From Pseudolabrys taiwanensis (GTDB lineage: Bacteria; Pseudomonadota; Alphaproteobacteria; Rhizobiales; Xanthobacteraceae): a DNA stretch of 64,000 nucleotides. The stretch spans positions 3,534,001-3,598,000 of the forward strand of contig NZ_CP031417.1 of assembly GCF_003367395.1 (NCBI RefSeq). The letters are read 5' to 3'. Of this stretch, positions 37,227 through 46,795 are shown in pieces (the first letter of the stretch is position 1; every line of letters begins with the position of its first letter). Under the pieces are notes generated by a model, which was given only the letters and a program-made list of their open reading frames with translations, had not been told where the DNA came from and ran no database searches. Made by a program: the position numbers and the translations under genes.

Positions 37227-37421
37227 GGAAATTGAACCCGCATCGCTGCGGCATCCGGCACATCGCCCGCGGGCGGCGCGGTTTGGGCAAAACGAAGCGT
37301 GCACGGCAACGGCGACACGTCGCGGCGCGAATCGACACAGATCTCTTGCACGCTTTACACCGCCGCAACGACGCCCCTGGTTGCCGGCGGCTCCCCGAAT
37401 GAAGGCAGAAGAAGAGATAAC

Positions 37422-37436
37422 CGTTATAATATAACG
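37422..37436. promoter_or_regulatory. Palindrome CGTTAT-AAT-ATAACG containing TATAAT
   Basis: A 6-3-6 palindrome in a short AT-rich island. TATAAT at 37425-37430 is a perfect -10 hexamer on the plus strand, but no good -35 is present. It could also be an operator for the minus-strand M23 gene about 200 bp downstream. The region 37227-37521 has no other supported feature except the tiny ORF at 37455. Confidence 0.35.
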
Positions 37437-37454
37437 TCGACAAGGAGGGCAGAA

Positions 37455-37511
37455 TTGAGGCTAAGCGTCTTGAGATCGCTTGGCGTGACCACAGAGGCCG
37501 CGCGCGATTGA
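37455..37511 (+). CDS. Possible 18-codon micro-ORF with ideal Shine-Dalgarno
   Basis: TTG start preceded by AAGGAGG (37442-37448) at 6-nt spacing, just after the TATAAT-bearing palindrome. It would encode MRLSVLRSLGVTTEAARD and stops 10 bp before the end of the convergent gamma-glutamyltransferase-like gene. It may be a micro-protein, a remnant or chance. Confidence 0.2.
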   Translation: MRLSVLRSLGVTTEAARD

Positions 37512-37521
37512 AAGCGCCACC

Positions 37522-39102
37522 TCAATACCCCAGCGCGCAGCCGTCCTTGCGTGGGTCGGAGCCGCCGGTCAGCGTGCCGCGGTCCCAATCGATCTTGATC
37601 GTCTGGCCGCCGCCCCACGGCGAATCGGCCATCGCGACGTCGTGGCCACGCGCCTTGAGTCCGTCGATCGTCGCCCGCGACGTGCCGTTCTCGACGACCG
37701 TCTTCTCGCCTTCGAAGAAGAAACGCGGACAATCGATGGCCTGCTGCACGTCCATGCCGTAGTCGAGCATGTTGAGGATGATCTGCACGTGCCCCATCGG
37801 CTGATAGTGCGCGCCCATGACGCCGAAACTCATGTCGCAGCGGCCGTTCCTCATCGCCAACGCCGGGATGATCGTATGCAGCGGCCGCTTGTCCGGACCG
37901 AAGGTGTTCGGATGATCCGGCGCGAGCGTGAAGCAGGCGCCGCGGTTGGTGAGCAGGATGCCGGACTTCTCGGTGCAGATGCCGGTGCCGAAACCCGAAT
38001 AGAGTGAGTTGATGAACGACACCGCCGTGCGGTCTTTGTCGACCACCGTGAGATAGACGGTGTTGCTGCCCGGCGCCGGGTGCGGCGGCAGCTTGGCGCG
38101 CTTGTTCATGTCGATCAGCGAGGCGAGCTTCTTGCCCCACGCCTTGTCGAGCAGCGCCGCGACCGGCGTGCGCATATGCAGTTCGTCGGCGATGTGGGTG
38201 TCGCGCACGGCAAATCCCAAGCGCGCCGCTTCCAGCACGAGATGGAAACGCTCCGGACCGTAAGGATCGAGCGACTTGAGGTCGAAGTTCTCGAGGATGT
38301 TGAGCATCACCAGCGCGGTGAGCCCCTGCCCGTTCGGCGGAATCTCGACGAGGTCGAGACCGCGATAATTGGTCGAGATCGGCGTCACGGCGTTGCCGCG
38401 GTGATTGGCGAAATCTTCTTCGGTCAGGAACGAGCCGCGCGCGGCGACCGTCGCCGCCATTTCCGCGCCGATCTCGCCTTCGTAAAAGCCTTTGGCGCCT
38501 TTGGCGGCGATCGTCTTCAACGTCTGCGCCAGCGCCGGAAAACGCATGACGTCGCCTTCCTGCGGCGGCTCGCCGTTGACCAGATAATGCTTCGTCGCGG
38601 CGGGATTGGCTTTGAGCTTGCCGACGTAATAGCGCCAGTCGCGCGCAACCCGCGCCGCAACGGGGAAACCGTTCTCGGCATATTGAATCGCCGGTCGCAA
38701 CGCGCGGTCGAGGCCGAAGCGGCCATGCGCCTTGAGAATCTGCTCCCAGGCTTCAATGGCGCCCGGCACGGTGACGGCATGAATTGACGTGCCGATCTCG
38801 GTGAGACCCTGCGCGCGCAGCGCTTCGTAAGACGCCTTGGCGCCCGAGCGGCCCGAGCCATTATAACCCCAGACATCGTGACCCGGCTTCGACACCAGCG
38901 TGTAGCAGTCGCCGCCGATGCCGGTCATCGCCGGTTCGACGACGCACAAGGTCGCCACCGCCGCCACGGCGGCATCAGCCGCCGTGCCGCCTTCGCGCAA
39001 CATGTCGATCGCGGCGAGCGTCGCGAGTGGATGAGAGGTCGCGGCCATGCCGTTGCTGGCAATGACGGGCGAACGGCCGGGGAGTTGGAAATCGCGGCTC
39101 AT
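37522..39102 (-). CDS. Gamma-glutamyltransferase family protein (Ntn hydrolase)
   Basis: A 526-aa Ntn-hydrolase related to gamma-glutamyltransferases and oxamate amidohydrolase-type enzymes. Large-subunit blocks: SNGMAATSHPLATLAAIDML, GGTAADAAVAA, EPAMTGIGGDCY and PNGQGLTALVMLNIL. The self-cleavage nucleophile is the Thr of SNTVYLTVVDKD, followed by SFINSLYSGFGTG. The end (GGSDPRKDGCALGY) is typical. No signal peptide, so it is cytosolic, which favours an amidohydrolase role over periplasmic glutathione turnover. Confidence 0.85.
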   Translation of the reverse strand: MSRDFQLPGRSPVIASNGMAATSHPLATLAAIDMLREGGTAADAAVAAVATLCVVEPAMTGIGGDCYTLVSKPGHDVWGYNGSGRSGAKASYEALRAQGLTEIGTSIHAVTVPGAIEAWEQILKAHGRFGLDRALRPAIQYAENGFPVAARVARDWRYYVGKLKANPAATKHYLVNGEPPQEGDVMRFPALAQTLKTIAAKGAKGFYEGEIGAEMAATVAARGSFLTEEDFANHRGNAVTPISTNYRGLDLVEIPPNGQGLTALVMLNILENFDLKSLDPYGPERFHLVLEAARLGFAVRDTHIADELHMRTPVAALLDKAWGKKLASLIDMNKRAKLPPHPAPGSNTVYLTVVDKDRTAVSFINSLYSGFGTGICTEKSGILLTNRGACFTLAPDHPNTFGPDKRPLHTIIPALAMRNGRCDMSFGVMGAHYQPMGHVQIILNMLDYGMDVQQAIDCPRFFFEGEKTVVENGTSRATIDGLKARGHDVAMADSPWGGGQTIKIDWDRGTLTGGSDPRKDGCALGY

Positions 39103-39131
39103 GGCAGGTCCAGCATTGTAGGGAAGTCAGA

Positions 39132-39539
39132 TCAAGAGGCGACGCCTTCGACCGTGAGATCGCGCTGCGCCGAGCGCAGGGTCACGGCGAAGCCGCCGAG
39201 CACGTCGACGAACATGATGACGAGCAACAGGAAGAAGGTCGAGGTGCCGGCTTGGCGGACAAGGATAAACTCGACGAGGGCCGCCAAAAACAGCAGCAGC
39301 GAGAGGCCGTGATCGACCACGCTGCGCAAGCCGATCCGCGTCGACTTCATCAGTTCGCCGAACAGCAACAGGATCGACAACACAAGCAGCATGTCGCCGG
39401 CTGACATGGTCCAGTCGGCGTCCGACATCATGTGCACGGACGTGATCGTGGCTGTCCAGCTCACGCCCGGCATCAAAAACGCAATGATGTTGTAGATGGC
39501 GAAAGGAACGAGCAGGAGGGGAAAGCCGAGCATGAACAT
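39132..39539 (-). CDS. Small integral membrane protein, uncharacterised
   Basis: A 135-aa protein with four predicted membrane helices: FMLGFPLLLVPFAIYNIIAF, MLLVLSILLLFGELM, GLSLLLFLAALVEFILV and FFLLLVIMFVDVLGGFAV. No family recognised. It is downstream of rpmF on the same strand and upstream of the gamma-glutamyltransferase-like gene. Confidence 0.75.
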   Translation of the reverse strand: MFMLGFPLLLVPFAIYNIIAFLMPGVSWTATITSVHMMSDADWTMSAGDMLLVLSILLLFGELMKSTRIGLRSVVDHGLSLLLFLAALVEFILVRQAGTSTFFLLLVIMFVDVLGGFAVTLRSAQRDLTVEGVAS

Positions 39540-39576
39540 GAGCGCAGCTTTCTCCCGCTGGACCTGCGGCCGGGCG

Positions 39577-39762
39577 TTACGCCTCGGTCTTCACCTTGAG
39601 GACCTGCCGACCTTTGTACATGCCGGTCTTCAGGTCGATGTGGTGCGGACGGCGCAGCTCGCCCGAGTCCTTGTCCTCGATATAGGCCGGCCGCTTGAGG
39701 GCATCGGCCGAGCGGCGCATACCGCGACGCGACGGCGAGGTTTTCTTTTTTGGCACAGCCAT
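39577..39762 (-). CDS. rpmF: 50S ribosomal protein L32
   Basis: A 61-aa basic protein with the canonical start [20 protein letters not shown] and [18 protein letters not shown]. It has no CxxC zinc pairs, so it is the zinc-independent type. Located between mtgA and the small membrane protein; pairing with mtgA is common in alphaproteobacteria. Confidence 0.97.
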   Translation of the reverse strand: MAVPKKKTSPSRRGMRRSADALKRPAYIEDKDSGELRRPHHIDLKTGMYKGRQVLKVKTEA

Positions 39763-39845
39763 GGGACGAAACTCCTGAAAAAGGCGCGATCTGTTCGGGG
39801 ATTTGGGCGGGCTTATAGAGGAAGGGTGGCGATTGCGCTAGTGGG

Positions 39846-40562
39846 TCAACGGCCCGCCCGAACGCACGAGGCCAGGCCCGGCGCATGCGCCGCCCGGCCG
39901 ACATAGAGGCCGGCGAGGCGCCGGAGGCCGGGGCCCGGCCTGGCCGCGTTGCGGGTCACCGGATTGGGCAACGAGGCCGCCAGGAGCGCCGCCTGATAGG
40001 ACGTCAAATCCCGCGCCGAGCGGCCGAAGGCGCGCCGGGCGCCGGCTTCCGCCCCAAATTCCCCCTGCGGACCCATTTCCGCGACATTCAGGTAGATTTC
40101 CAGGATCCGGCGCTTGGACAGCACTAAGTCGATCCAGAGCGCCAGTGGCGCCTCCAGCGCCTTGCGCACCAAGCTGCGGCCCGGCCACAAGAACAGGTTT
40201 TTGGCCACCTGCTGGGTGATGGTGGAGCCGCCACGCACGTCATCCAGGTTGTCGGCGTCCTGGATGGCGTCCTGGATTTCAGCCAAATCGATGCCGTAAT
40301 GGGTGCAAAAGCGCCCGTCCTCGGCAACGATCACCGCCAACTGCAGATGCGGCGAGATCCGCGACAAAGGCACCCAAGTCTGCTCGACCCGCTCGCCCGT
40401 GACGCGCCGCCAGATCGTCAAGGTCGAGGGTGGATCAATCACGGCGTAGAGCGGCGTCAGCAGGTACGGCAGAAGCACGAGCGCCAGCAGGACCAGAAAA
40501 ACGGTCCGCAGGACCCTTGGAACCCGGAGCGACCGGCTGGAATTCTTGGACGGGCGAAACAT
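39846..40562 (-). CDS. mtgA: Monofunctional peptidoglycan glycosyltransferase
   Basis: A 238-aa GT51 enzyme polymerising lipid II at the membrane. One N-terminal anchor ([20 protein letters not shown]) precedes the catalytic domain with [14 protein letters not shown] (catalytic Glu), [35 protein letters not shown] and [18 protein letters not shown]. The C-terminus is Gly/Ala/Arg-rich. Upstream of rpmF; divergent from ispA. Confidence 0.96.
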   Translation of the reverse strand: MFRPSKNSSRSLRVPRVLRTVFLVLLALVLLPYLLTPLYAVIDPPSTLTIWRRVTGERVEQTWVPLSRISPHLQLAVIVAEDGRFCTHYGIDLAEIQDAIQDADNLDDVRGGSTITQQVAKNLFLWPGRSLVRKALEAPLALWIDLVLSKRRILEIYLNVAEMGPQGEFGAEAGARRAFGRSARDLTSYQAALLAASLPNPVTRNAARPGPGLRRLAGLYVGRAAHAPGLASCVRAGR

Positions 40563-40627
40563 GCCTGGACCTTAGCCCAATCGTTCGGCAATTGCGGGGG
40601 AACCAGGGCTAGGGCTAATTAGCACCT

Positions 40628-41560
40628 ATGGACGCACGATCTCACGATGACTTCGCGCAGCGGCTCACCGCCGTTGCATCCGACACCGAAGCACTGCTCG
40701 AGCAGCTGCTCTCCGACCCGCCCCTTCCTGGGGAGCTCGCGCGACCGCCGCGGCTGCTGGCTGCCATGCGGCACGCAGCGCTCGGCGGCGGCAAACGCCT
40801 GCGCCCCTTCCTGGCGGTGGAGAGCACGGCGCTGTTTGGCGCCGGCCGGGCCGGCGCGCTGCTGGCCGGCGCGTCGCTCGAATGCGTGCATTGCTATTCG
40901 CTGGTCCATGACGACCTGCCAGCGATGGACAATGACGATCTGCGCCGGGGACGGCCGACGGCGCACAAGGCCTTCGACGAGGCGACGGCGATCCTGGCCG
41001 GCGACGCCCTGCTGACGCTGGCCTTCGATATCCTGGCGCGCACCGAAGTGCACAGCGACCCGCAAGTGCGGAGCGCACTCGTGCTGGATCTCGCGCGCGG
41101 CGCCGGGCTCGGCGGCATGGTGGGCGGGCAAATGCTCGATCTGGCTGCCGAAGGCCGATTCGAAGCGAAGCGTGCGCTCACGCAGGACGAGATTCTGACC
41201 TTGCAGGCGATGAAGACCGGGGCTCTGATCCGTTATGCCTGCCGTGCTGGCGCCCTCCTCGGCCGCGCCGACGCCAAAGCCTTCGAGGCCCTCGACCGCT
41301 ACGGCATTGCCATCGGCAAGGCCTTCCAGATCGCCGACGACCTGCTCGATGTCGAAGGCGACACCGCGACACTCGGCAAAGCCGCCGGCAAGGACGCCGC
41401 GGCCGGCAAGGCGACGCTGGTCTCTATCCTCGGCATCGCCGGCGCGCATAAGCGATTGGACGAACTTATCGCCGAGGCGGAAGACGTGCTGGCGCCGTTC
41501 GGCGCCAAGGCGGATACTCTGAAGTTCGCGGCGCGCTTCATCGCCGCGCGCAAGAGCTAA
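40628..41560 (+). CDS. ispA: Farnesyl diphosphate synthase
   Basis: A 310-aa E-prenyltransferase joining IPP to DMAPP/GPP. The first aspartate-rich motif is DDLPAMDNDD (bacterial type with two extra residues), preceded by GGGKRLRPFL; the second is DDLLDVEGD. The end GAKADTLKFAARFIAARKS is typical. It is the first gene of a run with DUF1345 and the antiporter (9- and 9-bp gaps). In the same window ispG acts earlier in isoprenoid supply. Confidence 0.95.
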   Translation: MDARSHDDFAQRLTAVASDTEALLEQLLSDPPLPGELARPPRLLAAMRHAALGGGKRLRPFLAVESTALFGAGRAGALLAGASLECVHCYSLVHDDLPAMDNDDLRRGRPTAHKAFDEATAILAGDALLTLAFDILARTEVHSDPQVRSALVLDLARGAGLGGMVGGQMLDLAAEGRFEAKRALTQDEILTLQAMKTGALIRYACRAGALLGRADAKAFEALDRYGIAIGKAFQIADDLLDVEGDTATLGKAAGKDAAAGKATLVSILGIAGAHKRLDELIAEAEDVLAPFGAKADTLKFAARFIAARKS

Positions 41561-41569
41561 GACGCACCC

Positions 41570-42268
41570 ATGGCCACCGAGAATCGGCAGCCCTTGCGCA
41601 TGATGCCGGTTCAAATTCTCACCCTGCATCGCAAGCTGGTTATTGCTTGCGTTGTGGGGGCTGCCGTCGCCCTCCTGTTGACGCCGACCGGCCTGCGGCT
41701 CCCCACGCAATTATTGGTCGGCTGGAACGTCGGCATCGCCGTCGATCTGATCCTGGCCTTCAGTATGATGCGCCGCACCGATGTGGCGCATATCAAACGC
41801 CGCGCCGCACAGGTAGACGAAAGCGCGCTCGTCATTCTGGTGCTGTCGATCGGCGCCACGCTTGCGAGCCTCGTCGCCATCGTCTTCGAGCTCGGCGCGT
41901 CCAAGCATGCGCAGGGTGTCGAAGCCGCGCTTCATGTCCTGTTGGCGACGACAACCATCCTCCTGTCGTGGACCTTCATGCAGTCCATCTTTTCGTTTCA
42001 CTACGCGCATGAATATTACGGCGAGCGGGGCGGCAAAATCGGCGGCCTGAACTTCCCGCACGACGATCAGATCGCGAAAGACGACGAGCCGGACTATCTC
42101 GACTTCTTGTACTTCGCGCTGGTCATTGGCATGACCTCGCAGGTCTCGGACGTCGCCATCACCAGCAAAGTGATCCGCCGCATGGCGGCGTTGCACGGCG
42201 TGCTGTCGTTCTTCTTCAATTTGACCGTGCTCGCGCTGACCGTGAACATGGTGTCGAACATCATCTAG
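41570..42268 (+). CDS. DUF1345 integral membrane protein
   Basis: A 232-aa protein with about five membrane helices. Family blocks: HRKLVIACVVGAAVALLLTP, LLVGWNVGIAVDL, FSFHYAHEYY, YLDFLYFALVIGMTSQVSD and HGVLSFFFNLTVLALTVN. Function unknown. It sits tightly between ispA and the antiporter gene; co-transcription suggests an ion or membrane-stress link but proves nothing. Confidence 0.9.
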   Translation: MATENRQPLRMMPVQILTLHRKLVIACVVGAAVALLLTPTGLRLPTQLLVGWNVGIAVDLILAFSMMRRTDVAHIKRRAAQVDESALVILVLSIGATLASLVAIVFELGASKHAQGVEAALHVLLATTTILLSWTFMQSIFSFHYAHEYYGERGGKIGGLNFPHDDQIAKDDEPDYLDFLYFALVIGMTSQVSDVAITSKVIRRMAALHGVLSFFFNLTVLALTVNMVSNII

Positions 42269-42277
42269 GATGACGCC

Positions 42278-43885
42278 ATGACGGCGATCATGCAGACCGT
42301 ACTCTTCATGCTGACGGTGCTCGCCGCCGTCGCGGTCGCCGCGCGCAAGCTGAACGTCGCGCCCTCGATCCTCCTGGTGGTCGCAGGCGTCGGCATGGCG
42401 CTCATTCCGGGCTTGCCCCCCATCCGGCTGGCGCCGGAAGTGGTGCTGCTCGTCTTTTTGCCGCCGCTGATCTATTCCGCCGGCGTGTCCATGAGTTGGC
42501 GCGAGTTCCGCTTCAACCTGCGACCGATCACGTTGCTGGCCTTCGGCTGCGTCGTGTTTACGACCTGCGCCGTGGCGACGGCCGCGCACTATCTGCTCGG
42601 ATTCGATTGGGGCATCGGCTTTGTGCTGGGCGCCATCGTCGCGCCGCCCGACACGGTCGCGCCGCTGACGATTGCCCGGCAGCTGACGTTGCCGCGCCGT
42701 CTGGTGGTCGTGCTGGAAGGCGAGGGCCTCGCCAACGATGCGACCGCGCTCATCCTGTACCGCTTTGCGGTGGCGGCGGTCAGTACCACGGTCTTCTTGC
42801 CGACGGCGGCTGTCAGCACGTTCGCCTTGATCGTGGTCGGCGAAATCGCCTTCGGTATCGCAACCGGTTGGCTCAGCCTCCGCCTGCGCAAATGGGCGCA
42901 TGATCCGCGCGTAGAAATCACGCTATCGCTGCTCACGCCCTACTTCGCGTTCTGGATCCCCGAGCATCTCGGCGGCTCCGGCGTGCTCGCCACCGTCGCC
43001 TGCGGGCTTTATGTGAGCTGGAACGGCCCATTGACGATCTCGGCGACGACGCGCCTGCAGGGCATCTTTTTCTGGGACCTCATCGTCTATCTGATCGAAG
43101 GCATGGTGTTCCTGCTCACCGGCCTGCAGGCGCGGGCGCTTCTCGAACAGGCACAGGCCTTCACCATCCGCGAGCTCATCGTTGCGACCGCGTGCACGAC
43201 GCTCATGATCATCGCCGCGCGCTTCGTCTGGGTCTTCCCGGCGACCTATGTCCCGCGCTGGGCGAGCGCCTCTTTGCGCCGACGCGACCCTTCGCCGCCC
43301 TGGCAACAAGTCTTCCTGTTATCCTTCACCGGCATCCGCGGCGTCGTCTCGCTCGCAGCCGCGCTCGCTCTGCCTTACGCCATCGTCGGCGACGCGCCTT
43401 TTCCGCATCGCGAGCTGATTCTGTTCATCACCTTCGGTGTCATCATCGTCACGCTGGTTGGGCAAGGCCTGATGCTGCCCACCGTGGTTCGCTGGCTGGG
43501 GTTGAACAAACTGGGCAAGGCCGAACGACGCCACGAGATTGAAGCGGAGATCGCTGGGCGGAAGGCCGCGCTCGAGGATGTTGTCCGGCGGCTCGAAACC
43601 ACAGCCAGCGACCGCGGGCTGACCGAGGGCATCCTCGAACATCTGCGCACGCGTAACACTCACCGCATTCAGGTGGTGCCGGACAATCTTCAGGAGGGCG
43701 TCGAGCGGGCGCGTGCCGCCGCCGCCATCAAGCGCGAGTTGATCGAGGCGGAGCGCGCCTTCATCTTCCAGCTTCTGCGCGACGGGAAGATCACCGACGA
43801 GGCGCGCCGGCGGATCGAATACGAACTCGACCTCGAGGAGGCGAGCCTGAACAACCGGGCAAAGGACGGCGGTGGCTGGATTTAG
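42278..43885 (+). CDS. Na+/H+ antiporter (CPA1/NhaP-type)
   Basis: A 535-aa cation/proton antiporter with about twelve helices. Transport-site motifs are GAIVAPPDTVAPL and EGEGLANDATALILYRFA (the ND pair), and FTGIRGVVSLAAALALP carries the conserved Arg. A C-terminal cytosolic helical tail of about 110 residues (ERRHEIEAEIAGRKAALEDV and on) may be regulatory. Exchanged ion (Na+ or K+) is not decided by the sequence. Confidence 0.92.
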   Translation: MTAIMQTVLFMLTVLAAVAVAARKLNVAPSILLVVAGVGMALIPGLPPIRLAPEVVLLVFLPPLIYSAGVSMSWREFRFNLRPITLLAFGCVVFTTCAVATAAHYLLGFDWGIGFVLGAIVAPPDTVAPLTIARQLTLPRRLVVVLEGEGLANDATALILYRFAVAAVSTTVFLPTAAVSTFALIVVGEIAFGIATGWLSLRLRKWAHDPRVEITLSLLTPYFAFWIPEHLGGSGVLATVACGLYVSWNGPLTISATTRLQGIFFWDLIVYLIEGMVFLLTGLQARALLEQAQAFTIRELIVATACTTLMIIAARFVWVFPATYVPRWASASLRRRDPSPPWQQVFLLSFTGIRGVVSLAAALALPYAIVGDAPFPHRELILFITFGVIIVTLVGQGLMLPTVVRWLGLNKLGKAERRHEIEAEIAGRKAALEDVVRRLETTASDRGLTEGILEHLRTRNTHRIQVVPDNLQEGVERARAAAAIKRELIEAERAFIFQLLRDGKITDEARRRIEYELDLEEASLNNRAKDGGGWI

Positions 43886-43935
43886 CTCAGTCGTTCATGG
43901 CGAGGAGCGCCGCGCGGCGGCGCGACCCGTGAGCC

Positions 43936-44370
43936 TCATTTCTCCTCGAACGTCACTTTCACCGATTTCGTCACGTCGAGATGCTTCTTGACCGCCTTCT
44001 TCTCGTTGAAGCCGGGCGTCTCGGGCGAATACGTGATCTGCAACGTACGGTCCGTCAGCCATTCGATCTTCGGCGAATCCTTGCGCTTCTCCGGCACGTC
44101 GCACGGCCCCGAGAACACTTCATAGGCCTTGTTGCGTTCGGCGAACCCGTCCGGATAGACCGCGAGCAGCACCGAGATGCTATCGAAGCAGAATGGCTTG
44201 GGCTCGCCGCCGGCGAGCGTGATGCGCACGGCCTTGAACTTGTTGTCCGGCGAGACGACGGCGGTGACGGTCTTATCCGCGCGTTCGATCGTCAGATACA
44301 TGTAGAGCGACAGCGCGCCGAGGCCGAGCGCGACAGCGAAGAACAGGACGAAGAACGGCTTGGCTCTCAC
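43936..44370 (-). CDS. Hypothetical membrane-anchored protein
   Basis: A 144-aa protein starting at GTG, overlapping the ispG stop by 4 nt (GTGA). It has one N-terminal membrane anchor ([20 protein letters not shown]), then a beta-rich periplasmic domain with [11 protein letters not shown] and [10 protein letters not shown], two cysteines that could form a disulfide. No family recognised. Coupled to ispG by overlap. The frame extends upstream over ispG as a shadow. Confidence 0.75.
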   Translation of the reverse strand: MRAKPFFVLFFAVALGLGALSLYMYLTIERADKTVTAVVSPDNKFKAVRITLAGGEPKPFCFDSISVLLAVYPDGFAERNKAYEVFSGPCDVPEKRKDSPKIEWLTDRTLQITYSPETPGFNEKKAVKKHLDVTKSVKVTFEEK

Positions 44371-45617
44371 TCGGCGGCGGTCCGATTCGCTCCGCCGGCG
44401 CCGAAGCGGCGCTCGATGTAATCGATCACCATCTGCTTGAACTCGGCGCTCAAGGTAGGACCGCGCAAGGTCGCGGCCTTCTTGCCGTCGATGAACACCG
44501 GCGCGGTCGGCGTTTCGCCGGTGCCGGGCAGCGAGATGCCGATGTCGGCGTGCTTGCTCTCGCCCGGGCCGTTGACGATGCAGCCCATCACCGCGACGTT
44601 GAGCGTCTCGACGCCGGGATAGCGCGTCTTCCATTCGGGCATCGACGTGCGGATGAAGCCTTGGATGTCGGACGCAAGCTCCTGGAAGGTCGTCGACGTC
44701 GTGCGGCCGCAGCCGGGGCACGCCGCGACCAGCGGCACGAAGGTGCGCAGACCCATGGTCTGCAGCAGCTCCTGCGCCACCTGCACCTCGCGGGTGCGGT
44801 CACCATTGGGCTCCGGCGTCAGCGAAATGCGGATGGTGTCGCCGATGCCCTGCTGCAGCAACACGCCCATGGCGGCGGACGACGCGACAATGCCCTTGGA
44901 GCCCATGCCGGCTTCGGTGAGACCGAGGTGCAGCGCGTAATCGGAGCGGCGCGCCAGCTCGGCATAGACGGCGATCAGATCCTGCACGGCCGAGACCTTC
45001 GCCGACAGGATGATGCGGTTCTTCGGCAAGCCGATCTCTTCCGCGCGCGCGGCCGACAGCAGCGCCGACTGCACCATCGCTTCGTGCATGACCTCGCGCG
45101 CACCGAGCGGATTTTCGGATTTGGAGTTCTCGTCCATCAGGTGCGTGAGCAATTCCTGATCGAGCGAGCCCCAATTGGCGCCGATGCGCACCGGCTTGCC
45201 GTGCTTGATCGCCATCTCGACGATCTGTGAGAACTGTTTGTCCTTCTTGTCCTTGAAACCGACATTGCCCGGATTGATCCGGTACTTGTCGAGCGCTTCG
45301 GCGCAGCCGGGGTGATCGGCGAGCAGCTTGTGGCCAATATAGTGGAAGTCGCCGACGATCGGCACCTTCACACCCATCTTCAGAAGCCGCTCCTTGATGT
45401 GCGGCACAGCGGCGGCGGCCTCGTCACGGTCGACGGTGATACGCACGAGCTCGGAGCCGGCGCGGGCCAATGCCGCCACCTGGCGCGCGGTGCCCTCGAC
45501 ATCGGCTGTGTCGGTGTTGGTCATCGATTGCACGACGATCGGGGCCGAACCGCCCACCAAAACGCCGCCAACGTCGACCGGAACCGTCCGGTGCCGCGCT
45601 TGTGCCGAAGTGCTCAT
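44367..45617 (-). CDS. ispG: 4-hydroxy-3-methylbut-2-en-1-yl diphosphate synthase
   Basis: A 416-aa 4Fe-4S enzyme of the MEP isoprenoid pathway converting MEcPP to HMBPP. Blocks: [27 protein letters not shown], and the cluster cysteines in [16 protein letters not shown] and [10 protein letters not shown]. Start at 45617 ([16 protein letters not shown]) fits the family. The frame extends to 45746, but that stretch carries an EcfG-type promoter and is probably untranslated. Confidence 0.96.
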   Translation of the reverse strand: MSTSAQARHRTVPVDVGGVLVGGSAPIVVQSMTNTDTADVEGTARQVAALARAGSELVRITVDRDEAAAAVPHIKERLLKMGVKVPIVGDFHYIGHKLLADHPGCAEALDKYRINPGNVGFKDKKDKQFSQIVEMAIKHGKPVRIGANWGSLDQELLTHLMDENSKSENPLGAREVMHEAMVQSALLSAARAEEIGLPKNRIILSAKVSAVQDLIAVYAELARRSDYALHLGLTEAGMGSKGIVASSAAMGVLLQQGIGDTIRISLTPEPNGDRTREVQVAQELLQTMGLRTFVPLVAACPGCGRTTSTTFQELASDIQGFIRTSMPEWKTRYPGVETLNVAVMGCIVNGPGESKHADIGISLPGTGETPTAPVFIDGKKAATLRGPTLSAEFKQMVIDYIERRFGAGGANRTAAE

Positions 45618-45693
45618 TGTCGTGCTGAAGCCTGCTGTTCTGGACGCGAGAGCCCGCGATGCGGGCTTACTAACACTTTCCCCGATAATGCCC

Positions 45694-45719
45694 AACGGGG
45701 CATCCCCGGAAACTGTTCC
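45694..45719 (-). promoter_or_regulatory. EcfG-type promoter upstream of ispG
   Basis: On the minus strand GGAAC (45719-45715), 17 nt, CGTT (45697-45694), an exact match to the general stress core. Transcription would start near 45687, 70 nt before the ispG start. Confidence 0.5.
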
Positions 45720-45783
45720 ATGGGGCCGAAACTGGTGCCAAATCAAGACATTCCGATGACTTGAGCGCCCACTTAGCCGTTCC

Positions 45784-46689
45784 CTAGGCCTTCCCGGCGC
45801 GGTTGACCAGCACCAACCCGGCGGCGACCAGCGCCACCGCCGCCCCGAAGGCCGGCGTGAGCGGCTCGTTCAGAACCAGATGGCCGGCGGCGACGCCGAA
45901 CAAGGGGGTCAGGAAGGTGAAGGCCGACAGCCGGTTGGCCGAATAGCGCACCACCAGGGCGAACCAGATGACGAAGGTGACGCTCACCACCCAGATGGTC
46001 TGATAGGCGAGCGCGCCGAGCGCCAGCGCGGAGGGCATGTGGGTCATGCGCTCTCCGGCCACCACCGCGCAGAAGCCGAGCATCACCACCGAGACGACAA
46101 GCTGATACAGCATGACCTTCTCAGACGAGATGCGCGTCAGCTTCGCCTTGATCACCAAGGTGGTGAACGCCCAGGCCACAGCAGCCGCCACCATCATCAC
46201 GTCGCCGAGCATCTGGCGCGGATCGAGCGCCGGCGTCGGCAGACCGAACGCGAGCAGCATGCCGGCGAAGGACAGTCCCAGCCCAAGCCACTGGAATTTG
46301 CTGAAGCGATCCGCCGGCAGGAAAATTCGCGTGCCGAGCACGACGAAGAACGGCGCGAGATAGATGAACAGCACCGCCCGGGTCGCGGTGGTGTAGACGA
46401 GGCCCTGGAAGACGAAGACGAATTCCAGGCCGAAGCCGATGCCGGCGGCGATCCCCGCCATCAGGCTGCCGTCGCGCGAGAAAATCGGGATGCCGCGCAG
46501 CTTGCACCATCCTGCCACCAGCACGGTGGCGCCGATGGAGCGGATCATCGCTTGCGTATAAGGCGGGATCTCAGGCAGCGCGAGCTTCACCGCGACCTGG
46601 TTGAAGCCCCAAGAGAGGCACAGCACCACCACGACGCCGGCGGCAAGCGCATCGAGCGGACGAGTGACGTGACTTGCGGTGGCGGACAC
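45784..46689 (-). CDS. EamA/DMT family transporter
   Basis: A 301-aa membrane protein with about ten helices in two EamA repeats ([40 protein letters not shown]). The start is uncertain: GTG at 46689 is proposed from where homology-like sequence begins, while the frame stays open to 46869. Third EamA protein in this window, not obviously a close duplicate of the others. Substrate unknown. Confidence 0.82.
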   Translation of the reverse strand: MSATASHVTRPLDALAAGVVVVLCLSWGFNQVAVKLALPEIPPYTQAMIRSIGATVLVAGWCKLRGIPIFSRDGSLMAGIAAGIGFGLEFVFVFQGLVYTTATRAVLFIYLAPFFVVLGTRIFLPADRFSKFQWLGLGLSFAGMLLAFGLPTPALDPRQMLGDVMMVAAAVAWAFTTLVIKAKLTRISSEKVMLYQLVVSVVMLGFCAVVAGERMTHMPSALALGALAYQTIWVVSVTFVIWFALVVRYSANRLSAFTFLTPLFGVAAGHLVLNEPLTPAFGAAVALVAAGLVLVNRAGKA

Positions 46690-46795
46690 GAAGAGGAATT
46701 CCCGGCGAGACGTCGGATGTTCTATCCCGCCTGCCCACGCGGCGCCACAGTTCCGCAATCGCGGCGCGTGCCGGCAGCGACGACCGCGAGAGCTC

